Positions 1-6,696 of a stretch of DNA of 64,000 nucleotides are shown here, one piece after another. Positions within the stretch are counted from its first letter, which is position 1, and every line of letters begins with the position of its first letter. A program made the translations under genes and the position numbers. The notes beneath the pieces were generated by a model. The model searched no databases and was not told the origin of the DNA. It saw only the letters and a list, made by a program, of their open reading frames with translations. The stretch is from assembly GCA_017937095.1 (NCBI GenBank), contig JAGBEG010000017.1, positions 62,001 to 126,000 on the forward strand, read 5' to 3'. Origin of the DNA: Roseburia sp. (lineage in GTDB: Bacteria > Bacillota > Clostridia > Lachnospirales > Lachnospiraceae).

Positions 1-1215
1 GAGATCGTAGGAACGGACGTTTTTTCCGCCGACATAGACGGTGCCCTCCGACACGTCATAGAGGCGGCTGATCAGGCTGACGAGGGAAGATTTTGAACTT
101 CCGGTTCCGCCAAGGATGCCGATGGTCTCTCCCGATTTGATTGACAGACAGATGTCATCAAGAACCGGTTTCGCCGCCGTCGCATTGTAGCGGAAGGTCA
201 CATGGTCGAACGTGATACTGCCGTCTGCGACGTTATAATCCGGCTCGTCGGGATTGGTGATATCGCTCTTTTCGTTTAAGACCTCACAGATACGCTCTGC
301 ACTGGCAACACTCATCGTCAGCATGACAAAAACCATCGAGAGCATCATCAGGCTCATCATGATATTCATGCAGTAGGTGAGCAGGCTCATCAGATTTCCG
401 GTGGAAAGCGTGCTTCCGACGATCATCTTCGCGCCGAACCAGCTAATGCAGAGAATACAGCTATATACCGTGATCTGCATGACAGGGTTATTGAACGCCA
501 GAATGCCCTCAGCCTTGACGAACATGTTATAAATGTTCTGGCTTGCCGTTTTGAATTTGGTCTTCTCGTAATCCTCGCGGACATATGCCTTTACAACGCG
601 GATCGCGGAGACATTTTCCTGTACGGAGGCGTTTAGATCGTCGTATTTCGGAAAGACCTCCATAAAATAATGATGTGCACGCACCGTGATGAAAGCGAGA
701 ATGATGCCGAGCACGATGACTGCGATCAGATAAATGCTCGCAAGTTTCGGGCTGATGAAGAAAGCCATACACATAGCGCAGATCAGGCTGATCGGTGCAC
801 GGACGCACATACGAAGAAGCATCTGATATGCGTTCTGCAGGTTCGTGACGTCGGTGGTAAGTCTGGTGACAAGTCCTGCGGTGCTGAACTTGTCGATGTT
901 GGAAAAGGAGAAGGTCTGAATATTTTCATACATTGCCCGGCGCAGATTGCGGGCGAAACCGGCGGAAGCCCTTGCTCCGTATTTTCCGCCCATCACGCCG
1001 CAGAAAAGAGAAAAACAGGCTGCGACAACCATCCATGCGCCCATGACATAGATATGGTTGATGTCGCCTGCTTCCACGCCGTCGTCAATGATAGATGCCA
1101 TCATGAGAGGGATAATTGTCTCCATAAATACTTCTAAAATCATGAAAACGGGAGTGAGAAAGGAATCCTTTTTAAATTCCTTGACCTGTGCTCCTAAAGT
1201 TTTTAGCATAAACAT
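1..1215 (-). CDS. ABC exporter, fused membrane and ATP-binding half (partial)
   Basis: This is the N-terminal 405 residues of an MdlB/MsbA-type half transporter; the gene runs off the window start. Six membrane helices occupy about the first 310 residues, followed by the nucleotide-binding domain, whose Walker A motif reads GGTGSSKSSL. Start chosen at 1215, preceded by AAAAAAGGATGTG; an in-frame ATG at 1209 is the alternative. Such proteins pump drugs, lipids or peptides out of the cell as heterodimers, so a partner gene probably lies just beyond the edge. It is divergent from a MarR regulator and has a good sigma-A promoter (1271-1299) and an inverted-repeat operator at its start point, which suggests repression by that regulator. 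The substrate cannot be told. Confidence 0.9.
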   Translation of the reverse strand, partial: MFMLKTLGAQVKEFKKDSFLTPVFMILEVFMETIIPLMMASIIDDGVEAGDINHIYVMGAWMVVAACFSLFCGVMGGKYGARASAGFARNLRRAMYENIQTFSFSNIDKFSTAGLVTRLTTDVTNLQNAYQMLLRMCVRAPISLICAMCMAFFISPKLASIYLIAVIVLGIILAFITVRAHHYFMEVFPKYDDLNASVQENVSAIRVVKAYVREDYEKTKFKTASQNIYNMFVKAEGILAFNNPVMQITVYSCILCISWFGAKMIVGSTLSTGNLMSLLTYCMNIMMSLMMLSMVFVMLTMSVASAERICEVLNEKSDITNPDEPDYNVADGSITFDHVTFRYNATAAKPVLDDICLSIKSGETIGILGGTGSSKSSLVSLISRLYDVSEGTVYVGGKNVRSYDL

Positions 1216-1248
1216 CACATCCTTTTTTAAAATTATATTGATTTTTAT

Positions 1249-1266
1249 TTGTTAGTGTGCTAACAA
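1249..1266. promoter_or_regulatory. Inverted-repeat operator, probable MarR site
   Basis: TTGTTAG-TGTG-CTAACAA is a perfect 7-bp inverted repeat with a 4-bp centre. It lies immediately downstream of the -10 box of the exporter promoter, so a bound protein would cover the transcription start. Its size and symmetry suit a MarR dimer; that the neighbouring MarR binds it is inference. Confidence 0.65.
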
Positions 1267-1270
1267 TAAT

Positions 1271-1299
1271 GTTATACGATAATAAAAAAAATATGTCAA
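1271..1299 (-). promoter_or_regulatory. Sigma-A promoter of the ABC exporter
   Basis: On the minus strand, TTGACA (1299-1294), a 17-bp spacer and TATAAC (1276-1271). A near-consensus vegetative promoter reading toward the exporter start at 1215. Confidence 0.8.
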
Positions 1300-1368
1300 C
1301 GATAACTTTAAAGTCATTTTCGAGATAACTTTGTGCATTTTACATAAAGAGAAAGAGAGTAAACAGAT

Positions 1369-1854
1369 ATGGACAAAATCAGGCGCAACGACACAGTTGG
1401 ATATAAGATACGGCTGCTTCATAATCAGATTCACTGGCATATGGAGGCGAGAAGGAAGGAGAACCGCGACGACCTTACCGGCATGCAGCGCTGGACATTG
1501 GGATTTTTAAAAGAACATATCGGGCAGGATGTGTATCAGCGCGACATTGAGGAGGCGTTTTCTGTTTCGCGCGCGACGGCGTCTAACATGCTGTCTGTCA
1601 TGGAGCGCAAGGGGCTGATCGATCGGCTGTCTGTGGAACACGACGCGCGTTTGAAAAAACTTGTGCTGACAGATAAGGCAATGGACATGCTGGCGCGTGT
1701 GGATGTGGATATCCGAAAGATGGAAGCACGGCTGACAGAGGGAATGGACGAGCAGGAGATCGCGGAATTGAAAGGCTACCTCGACCGCATGTTAGCGAAC
1801 CTTGGGGTGGACACAGAAGGACACACAAGATGTTGTGGTAGAGAAGACAAGTAA
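1369..1854 (+). CDS. MarR-family transcriptional regulator
   Basis: A 161-residue winged-helix protein of usual MarR length. The recognition region (about residues 55-100) contains VYQRDIEEAFSVSRATASNM followed by a wing ending in DARLKKLVLTDKA, the standard MarR pattern. MarR dimers usually repress a neighbouring exporter and let go when a small phenolic or lipophilic ligand binds. The gene is divergent from the ABC exporter at 1-1215 and an inverted repeat lies between them, so it is the likely local repressor. The ribosome binding site is weak (purine-rich AGAGAAAGAGAG), which fits low expression of a regulator. C-terminal tail is Cys-containing (RCCGRED), function unknown. Confidence 0.9.
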   Translation: MDKIRRNDTVGYKIRLLHNQIHWHMEARRKENRDDLTGMQRWTLGFLKEHIGQDVYQRDIEEAFSVSRATASNMLSVMERKGLIDRLSVEHDARLKKLVLTDKAMDMLARVDVDIRKMEARLTEGMDEQEIAELKGYLDRMLANLGVDTEGHTRCCGREDK

Positions 1855-1979
1855 AAAATTCCCAAAGAAATAGAAGAAAATTTGGTGATAATGAATAGGG
1901 ACAGCGTATTTACTGGGCTTGATACGCTGTCTTTATCTGTTTTCCCACAAAAACAGACCACACAATCTTGTAAAACGCA

Positions 1980-2007
1980 TTGACAAAAACACAATATATT
2001 GTATAAT
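1980..2007 (+). promoter_or_regulatory. nrdD: Sigma-A promoter for the nrdD leader
   Basis: TTGACA (1980-1985), 16-bp spacer, TATAAT (2002-2007). Transcription would start near 2014, giving an untranslated leader of about 280 bases before nrdD at 2292. Confidence 0.8.
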
Positions 2008-2013
2008 GTACAA

Positions 2014-2030
2014 GTAAGCAATGAGCAGTG
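2014..2030 (+). repeat. 17-base leader motif shared with the IMP cyclohydrolase leader
   Basis: GTAAGCAATGAGCAGTG is found identically at 62335-62351, in both cases just after a predicted -10 box. Here it begins at the expected transcription start and is followed by a small hairpin GTGCC-ag-GGCAC (2029-2040). Confidence 0.7.
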
Positions 2031-2052
2031 CCAGGGCACATAGAGACGGAAT

Positions 2053-2252
2053 GACAGCTTGCTGGCAATTCCGGCTATATGGGGACTGATAGGGCGAATG
2101 CCCGTGAGCCCGGCAGCTATGCTGACGGGCGTGCACTGCGGAGTAAAGTCGAAGCGACAGCAAGCAGGCAATTCCGGCTATATGCGGACTGATAGGGCGA
2201 ATCGCCCAAGCGTCAGCCAAGCTGCCACGTGCACTGCGGAGTAAAGCCGGAA
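2053..2252 (+). ncRNA. Tandem pair of structured leader elements before nrdD
   Basis: Two direct repeats, 2053-2154 and 2155-2252. Each has conserved blocks (GGCAATTCCGGCTATATG, GGACTGATAGGGCGAAT, GTGCACTGCGGAGTAAAG) and can fold as a closed three-way junction: an outer stem CCGGC with GCCGG (copy 2) or with GTCG (copy 1), a first hairpin GGGC-GAAT-GCCC or GGGCG-AAT-CGCCC, and a second hairpin that differs in sequence but keeps pairing: CCCG-g-CAGC-tat-GCTG-a-CGGG in copy 1, CGT-c-AGC-caa-GCT-gc-C-ACG in copy 2. Compensating change plus conserved loops points to a functional RNA, possibly a tandem riboswitch controlling nrdD. I do not recognise a known class. A dispersed repeat element that happens to sit here is the main alternative. 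The rest of the 1855-2052 spacer holds only the promoter and short motif already listed. Confidence 0.6.
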
Positions 2253-2291
2253 CCAATTGTTTACATGGAGAAAGAAGAAGGGATTTTTAAA

Positions 2292-4484
2292 ATGAAGATT
2301 ATTAAAAGAAGCGGCAGTGAGGATACATTTGATCTCGGAAAAATCGAGGCGGCGATCCGCAAGGCAAATGACAGTGTCATTGATTATGAAAAGCTGAGTG
2401 ACGAAAAGATTCAGACGATTCTTGCAAACGTAGAGAAAGCCTGTGAGAATATGAAGCGTTCTCCTAGTGTGGAGGAGATTCAGGATATGGTAGAGAATCA
2501 GATCATGAGTCAGCGCGCCTTCAATGTCGCACGTAATTATATTACCTATCGTTATAAGAGGGAACTGGTGCGTAAGTCCAATTCCACGGACGAGCAGATT
2601 TTAAGCCTATTAGAGTGCAATAACGAGGAAGTAAAGCAGGAGAACTCCAACAAGAATCCGACCGTAAACAGCGTACAGCGCGATTATATGGCGGGCGAGG
2701 TCAGCAAGGACATCACCAGAAGATTCCTGCTTCCGCCGGATATCGTGGAGGCGCATGAAAAGGGAATCATCCATTTCCATGACGCGGACTATTTCGCACA
2801 GCACATGCATAACTGCTGTCTGGTCAACCTCGAGGATATGCTCCAGAACGGAACCGTCATCAGCGAGACGATGATCGATACGCCCAAGAGCTTTTCTACG
2901 GCGTGCAATATTGCAACACAGGCGATCGCGCAGATTGCAAGTTCCCAGTACGGCGGACAGAGCATTTCCCTGTCTCATCTTGCGCCGTTCGTTCAGGTGA
3001 GCCGCGAGAAATTCCGCAGACAGGTACACGCAGAACTTCTGGAAGCGGGGATTGAGGCGACCGAGGAAGAGGTCAACAAGATGGCGGAGATGCGCGTGAA
3101 GGAAGAAATCAACCGCGGCGTACAGATGATTCAGTATCAGGTCATCACACTGATGACGACGAACGGACAGGCACCGTTCATTACAGTGTTCATGTATCTG
3201 GATGAAGTGCCGGAGGGACAGCTCAGAGACGACCTCGCAGCGGTGATCGAAGAGATGCTGCACCAGAGGATTCTGGGTGTTAAGAACGAGCAGGGCGTGT
3301 ATATCACCCCGGCGTTCCCGAAGCTGATCTATGTGCTTGAGGAGGACAATATCAGAGAGGGTTCCAAGTACTGGTATCTGACAAAGCTCGCGGCGGAGTG
3401 TACGGCCAAACGCATGGTGCCGGATTACATTTCCGAGAAAATCATGAAGAAGCTGAAAGCAGGCGACTGCTATACCTGTATGGGATGCCGTTCGTTTTTG
3501 ACGGTGGACCGCACAGAGAGCAATCTGGCAAATGCCCTCAACTATAAAGAGGGCGGACATAAGTATTACGGTCGTTTCAATCAGGGCGTTGTGACGCTGA
3601 ATCTGGTGGATGCGGCATGTTCTTCCGGCGGAGACGAGAAGAAGTTCTGGGAGATTATGGACGAGCGCCTTGATATGTGCTACCGTGCGCTTATGATTCG
3701 CCATAACCGCCTGAAAGGTACGCCTTCCGATGTGGCGCCGATTCTCTGGCAGAACGGTGCGCTTGCACGCCTGAAAAAGGGAGAGACGATCGATAAGCTT
3801 CTTTATCACGGCTATTCGACGATTTCACTTGGCTATGCGGGACTGTGCGAGTGTACAAGATACATGAAGGGCGTTTCCCACACAGAGCCGGAAGGCACGG
3901 AGTTTGCGCTTGCTGTGATGCGGTATTTGAACGATGCCTGCGCGAAGTGGAAGGCAGAGACGGATATCGATTTCAGCCTTTACGGAACGCCGTTAGAGTC
4001 CACGACTTATAAGTTCGCAAAGTGCCTGCAGAAGCGTTTCGGCGTGATTGCGGGTGTTACCGATAAGAATTACATCACGAACAGCTACCATGTGCATGTG
4101 ACAGAGGAAATCAACGCATTTGACAAGCTGAAATTCGAATCCCAGTTTCAGGAGCTGTCGCCGGGCGGTGCAATCAGCTATGTGGAAGTGCCGAATATGC
4201 AGAACAATCTGGATGCCGTGCTCTCAGTCATGCAGTATATCTATGAAAATATCATGTATGCAGAGCTGAATACGAAGAGTGACTATTGTATGGAATGCGG
4301 ATATTCGGGAGAGATTAAGATTGTCACAGACAAGGACGGAAAGCTCGTATGGGAGTGTCCGAACTGTGCAAACCGCGATCAGAACAAGATGAGTGTCGCC
4401 AGAAGAACCTGTGGGTATATTGGAACACAGTTCTGGAATCAGGGCAGGACACAGGAAATCAAAGAACGCGTATTACATTTGTAA
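2292..4484 (+). CDS. nrdD: Anaerobic (class III) ribonucleoside-triphosphate reductase
   Basis: Reduces ribonucleoside triphosphates to deoxynucleotides under strict anaerobiosis, using a glycyl radical made by NrdG. The 730-residue protein starts with an ATP-cone allosteric domain (about residues 3-90, MKIIKRSGSEDTFDLGKIE), has the catalytic barrel with the YTCMGCRSFL segment, a C-terminal four-cysteine zinc site (CMECGYSG and CPNCANRD) and the glycyl-radical loop RTCGYIG about 20 residues from the end. Start at 2292 is set by the AGAAGAAGGG ribosome binding site; upstream in-frame codons lie in the structured leader. It forms a pair with nrdG but a terminator lies between them. A tandem leader element and a strong promoter precede it. 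Confidence 0.97.
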   Translation: MKIIKRSGSEDTFDLGKIEAAIRKANDSVIDYEKLSDEKIQTILANVEKACENMKRSPSVEEIQDMVENQIMSQRAFNVARNYITYRYKRELVRKSNSTDEQILSLLECNNEEVKQENSNKNPTVNSVQRDYMAGEVSKDITRRFLLPPDIVEAHEKGIIHFHDADYFAQHMHNCCLVNLEDMLQNGTVISETMIDTPKSFSTACNIATQAIAQIASSQYGGQSISLSHLAPFVQVSREKFRRQVHAELLEAGIEATEEEVNKMAEMRVKEEINRGVQMIQYQVITLMTTNGQAPFITVFMYLDEVPEGQLRDDLAAVIEEMLHQRILGVKNEQGVYITPAFPKLIYVLEEDNIREGSKYWYLTKLAAECTAKRMVPDYISEKIMKKLKAGDCYTCMGCRSFLTVDRTESNLANALNYKEGGHKYYGRFNQGVVTLNLVDAACSSGGDEKKFWEIMDERLDMCYRALMIRHNRLKGTPSDVAPILWQNGALARLKKGETIDKLLYHGYSTISLGYAGLCECTRYMKGVSHTEPEGTEFALAVMRYLNDACAKWKAETDIDFSLYGTPLESTTYKFAKCLQKRFGVIAGVTDKNYITNSYHVHVTEEINAFDKLKFESQFQELSPGGAISYVEVPNMQNNLDAVLSVMQYIYENIMYAELNTKSDYCMECGYSGEIKIVTDKDGKLVWECPNCANRDQNKMSVARRTCGYIGTQFWNQGRTQEIKERVLHL

Positions 4485-4489
4485 AGTAT

Positions 4490-4526
4490 AAAAAGGAACC
4501 CCCGGCAATGGGCGGTTCCTTTTTTG
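4490..4526 (+). terminator. Intrinsic terminator between nrdD and nrdG
   Basis: AAAAAGGAACC and GGTTCCTTTTTT form an 11-bp stem followed by a U tract, six bases after the nrdD stop. It should lower nrdG transcription relative to nrdD. Confidence 0.8.
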
Positions 4527-4541
4527 GGAAAGGACGGACCG

Positions 4542-5060
4542 ATGAATTATTCGGGAATCAAATATTGCGATATCGCAAACGGTACAGGAGTAAGGACGGT
4601 ATTGTTCGTTTCCGGGTGCAGAAATCATTGCAAGGACTGTTTCCAGCCGGAAACATGGTCGTTTCAATACGGGAAGCCGTTTACCGCGGAGGTGGAGGAA
4701 GAACTTCTTGCATCACTTGCGCCGGATTATATCAGAGGGATTACTCTGCTCGGGGGAGACCCGTTTGAACCGGAGAACCAGAAAGCACTGCTTCCGTTTA
4801 TGAGACGCGTGTGGCAGGAGCATCCCGGCAAGGACGTCTGGGCGTACACAGGCTATGTGCTGGAACGTGACCTCGTCCCGGGCGGAAAATGTTATACAGA
4901 AAATACAAAGGAACTTTTATCCGGCATTGACGTGCTTGTGGACGGACCGTTCGTCACGGAGCTTCACGACATTACCCTGAAATTCAAGGGATCGAAGAAC
5001 CAGCGCGTCATTGATTGTAAGCATTATTGCAGTACCGGGGAGATCCGGGAACTTATGTAG
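4542..5060 (+). CDS. nrdG: Anaerobic ribonucleotide reductase activating enzyme
   Basis: A 172-residue radical SAM enzyme that installs the glycyl radical on NrdD. The iron-sulfur motif CRNHCKDC sits about 27 residues from the start, followed by GGDPFEPEN, the SAM-binding glycine-rich segment. The start at 4542 follows AAAGGA with a 7-base spacing; a start further upstream would lie inside the terminator stem and is unlikely. It is downstream of nrdD and separated from it by an intrinsic terminator, which would keep the activase substoichiometric, as fits a catalyst. Confidence 0.96.
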   Translation: MNYSGIKYCDIANGTGVRTVLFVSGCRNHCKDCFQPETWSFQYGKPFTAEVEEELLASLAPDYIRGITLLGGDPFEPENQKALLPFMRRVWQEHPGKDVWAYTGYVLERDLVPGGKCYTENTKELLSGIDVLVDGPFVTELHDITLKFKGSKNQRVIDCKHYCSTGEIRELM

Positions 5061-5078
5061 CGGAGATTGGAGGGAGTT

Positions 5079-6134
5079 ATGGCAAATCAGCATATTGCAA
5101 TTCCGGCGATCCTGAAGGTGGGAAAAGGAACACTGGGAAAGATCGGAACATATTTGAGTGAAAACGGACTGAAAAATGTGGCTCTTTATTTTGGAGACGG
5201 ACTGATTGAACTGTTTGGGACCACTGTGATGCAGGGAATGGAGACTGCGGGCGTGGAGATGTTGGAATATCGGGAAATCAATACGACGAAGATCGATGAT
5301 CTTGTCGAAATCGCATTTTCCATTGACAACCGGGCGCAGGCGGTCATAGGGCTTGGAGGGGGAAAAGTCATTGACGCTGCAAAATACGCCGCATTTTTGC
5401 GCAAACTGCCGTTTATCAGCGTGCCCACCTCCGCATCCAGCGATGGTTTTTCCAGTTCGAGCGCATCCCTTCTGGTGGAGGGCAGGCGCACGTCGGTTCC
5501 GGCGCGCCTTGCCTATGGCATTATTGTAGATACGGATGTGATAAAGAGTGCACCGGAAAAATTTATTTACTCCGGTATCGGCGATCTGGTCTCTAAGATT
5601 ACATCGCTTTATGACTGGGTATATGAGGATTCGCTTGGTTATACGGTGCTTAACGACTTTTCTGTGATGATTGCAAAGAAAGCGGTGAACAGCTTCGTGC
5701 GGACGCCGTTCGTGTCGATTAAGGATGACCTGTTTTTGAAGGAACTGGTGGATTCTCTGGCGATGAGCGGAATCGCCAACGAGATTGCCGGAAGCAGCGC
5801 GCCCACGAGCGGAAGCGAGCATCTGATTTCCCATGCGCTGGATAAGATGTCGGAGCAGCCGCAGCTTCATGGAATACAGGTCGGCGTCGCGACCTATCTG
5901 ATGAGCCGTGTGCAGGATCACAGGTGGAAGCGGGTAAATACCGTATTTACGGAAACGGGATTCTGGGATTACGTGAGGACGCTTGATCTCAAACGTGAGG
6001 AATATCTTGCGGCAATCGATATGGCGCCTTCCATCAAACCGCATCGCCACACTTACCTGCACGAAGAGAAATACAGAGAGCTGGCGAAGCGTATTTTGCT
6101 GGAGGATGAGATCTTAAGAGAGGTTGTCCGCTGA
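5079..6134 (+). CDS. sn-glycerol-1-phosphate dehydrogenase family (AraM/EgsA-like)
   Basis: A 351-residue iron-containing-dehydrogenase fold protein. It has the NAD(P) loop IGLGGGKVIDAAKYAA near residue 95, the VPTSASSDGFSSSSASL strand, and metal-site histidines in GSEHLISHALD and LHGIQVG, the arrangement seen in glycerol-1-phosphate dehydrogenases such as B. subtilis AraM and archaeal EgsA. These reduce dihydroxyacetone phosphate to sn-glycerol-1-phosphate, a precursor of archaeal-type or heptaprenyl glycerol lipids. Start at 5079 is set by GGAGGGAG; a TTG four codons earlier is less likely. It follows nrdG by 18 bases. A broader glycerol dehydrogenase role cannot be excluded. Confidence 0.85.
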   Translation: MANQHIAIPAILKVGKGTLGKIGTYLSENGLKNVALYFGDGLIELFGTTVMQGMETAGVEMLEYREINTTKIDDLVEIAFSIDNRAQAVIGLGGGKVIDAAKYAAFLRKLPFISVPTSASSDGFSSSSASLLVEGRRTSVPARLAYGIIVDTDVIKSAPEKFIYSGIGDLVSKITSLYDWVYEDSLGYTVLNDFSVMIAKKAVNSFVRTPFVSIKDDLFLKELVDSLAMSGIANEIAGSSAPTSGSEHLISHALDKMSEQPQLHGIQVGVATYLMSRVQDHRWKRVNTVFTETGFWDYVRTLDLKREEYLAAIDMAPSIKPHRHTYLHEEKYRELAKRILLEDEILREVVR

Positions 6135-6192
6135 CAGGCGTTTGAGGTTGTTCACTGAAAAGTGTTTGAGGTTGTTCGCCGACAGTTGTTTG
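6121..6192 (+). repeat. Three tandem 24-bp repeats over the gene end
   Basis: Units start at 6121, 6145 and 6169, each beginning AGGTTGT and ending TTTG. The first contains the last codons and stop of the preceding dehydrogenase gene, so the array looks like an expansion of the gene terminus. Confidence 0.75.
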
Positions 6193-6200
6193 CGGGAATT

Positions 6201-6229
6201 TTGCATCTTTGAAAAGAGTGTGCTATAAT
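6201..6229 (+). promoter_or_regulatory. Sigma-A promoter of the small membrane protein gene
   Basis: TTGCAT (6201-6206), 17-bp spacer, TATAAT (6224-6229). A leader hairpin ACGGT-t-GCG-gatt-CGC-ACCGT follows at about 6242-6263. Confidence 0.75.
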
Positions 6230-6306
6230 AGACAGGAAAATGACGGTTGCGGATTCGCACCGTGAATTTTACGTAAGGTGTAAGTGATACAAAGGGAGAG
6301 TTAGAA

Positions 6307-6558
6307 ATGAAAATTACATGGAAGACACTGTTGGCGCTGTTTTTCTATGCGCTTGGCATTGTCGGCTGGTGCTATGTGGGCGGATGGATGATTCTCACAA
6401 GACCGGTCAGGAGTTTGATCGCGGCGCATCTGGCGGGTAGTTTTTCCGTAGGAAAGCTGATCGTGGCGCTGATACAGGCATTTATATATTTGTCACTGGC
6501 AGGCGGAGTGTGGTGTGTCGGCTATATGTTAAGCAATCATTTCCGTGATGACCAATAA
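6307..6558 (+). CDS. Small two-helix membrane protein
   Basis: An 83-residue protein with two hydrophobic segments, about residues 7-29 (LLALFFYALGIVGWCYVGGW) and 50-75 (LIVALIQAFIYLSLAGGVWC), joined by a short basic loop and ending in a charged NHFRDDQ tail. It has its own promoter, an AAGGGAGAG ribosome binding site and a terminator, so it is probably a real single-gene unit. I do not recognise the family and assign no function. Confidence 0.75.
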   Translation: MKITWKTLLALFFYALGIVGWCYVGGWMILTRPVRSLIAAHLAGSFSVGKLIVALIQAFIYLSLAGGVWCVGYMLSNHFRDDQ

Positions 6559-6584
6559 ATAATGCATGGAAATGCAGGGGCGAA

Positions 6585-6611
6585 GGTGCGGCGTTGTGCT
6601 GCATCTTTTTT
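6585..6611 (+). terminator. Intrinsic terminator after the small membrane protein
   Basis: GGTGCGGC-gttgt-GCTGCATC (8-bp stem with G-T pairs) followed by six T. Confidence 0.75.
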
Positions 6612-6667
6612 GCGCTATGGAAACACCGTGTTGTTGTAAAGCGTGAAAGTGCTGATTCCTATAGAGC
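6612..6667 (-). repeat. Terminator-associated palindromic repeat, copy A
   Basis: Read on the minus strand it begins GCTCTATAGGAATCA and ends GTTTCCATAGCGC, sharing the central CTTTCACGCTTTA and AACACGG blocks with copies at 34486 and 35579. It abuts the T tract of the preceding terminator. Confidence 0.75.
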
Positions 6668-6696
6668 AAAAATGGCTGCAATAAGAGGAGAGAACC

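Noticed and set aside
527-1255. Open frames on the plus strand and another minus frame across the exporter
   Set aside because: They lie opposite or out of frame with a 405-residue reading of the ABC exporter that keeps all motifs; no ribosome binding sites.
2059-2244. A 61-residue frame within the nrdD leader
   Set aside because: It runs through the two direct repeats and changes reading of each copy; the conserved features are stems, not codons.
2053-2252. Known riboswitch classes for the nrdD leader (cobalamin, c-di-GMP-I, purine, THF, ZTP)
   Set aside because: The conserved core blocks of these classes, as I remember them, do not appear; left as an unknown structured element.
2610-3809. 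A 399-residue frame on the minus strand inside nrdD
   Set aside because: Mirror of a highly biased coding frame; its protein is rich in His, Arg and Leu with no domain.
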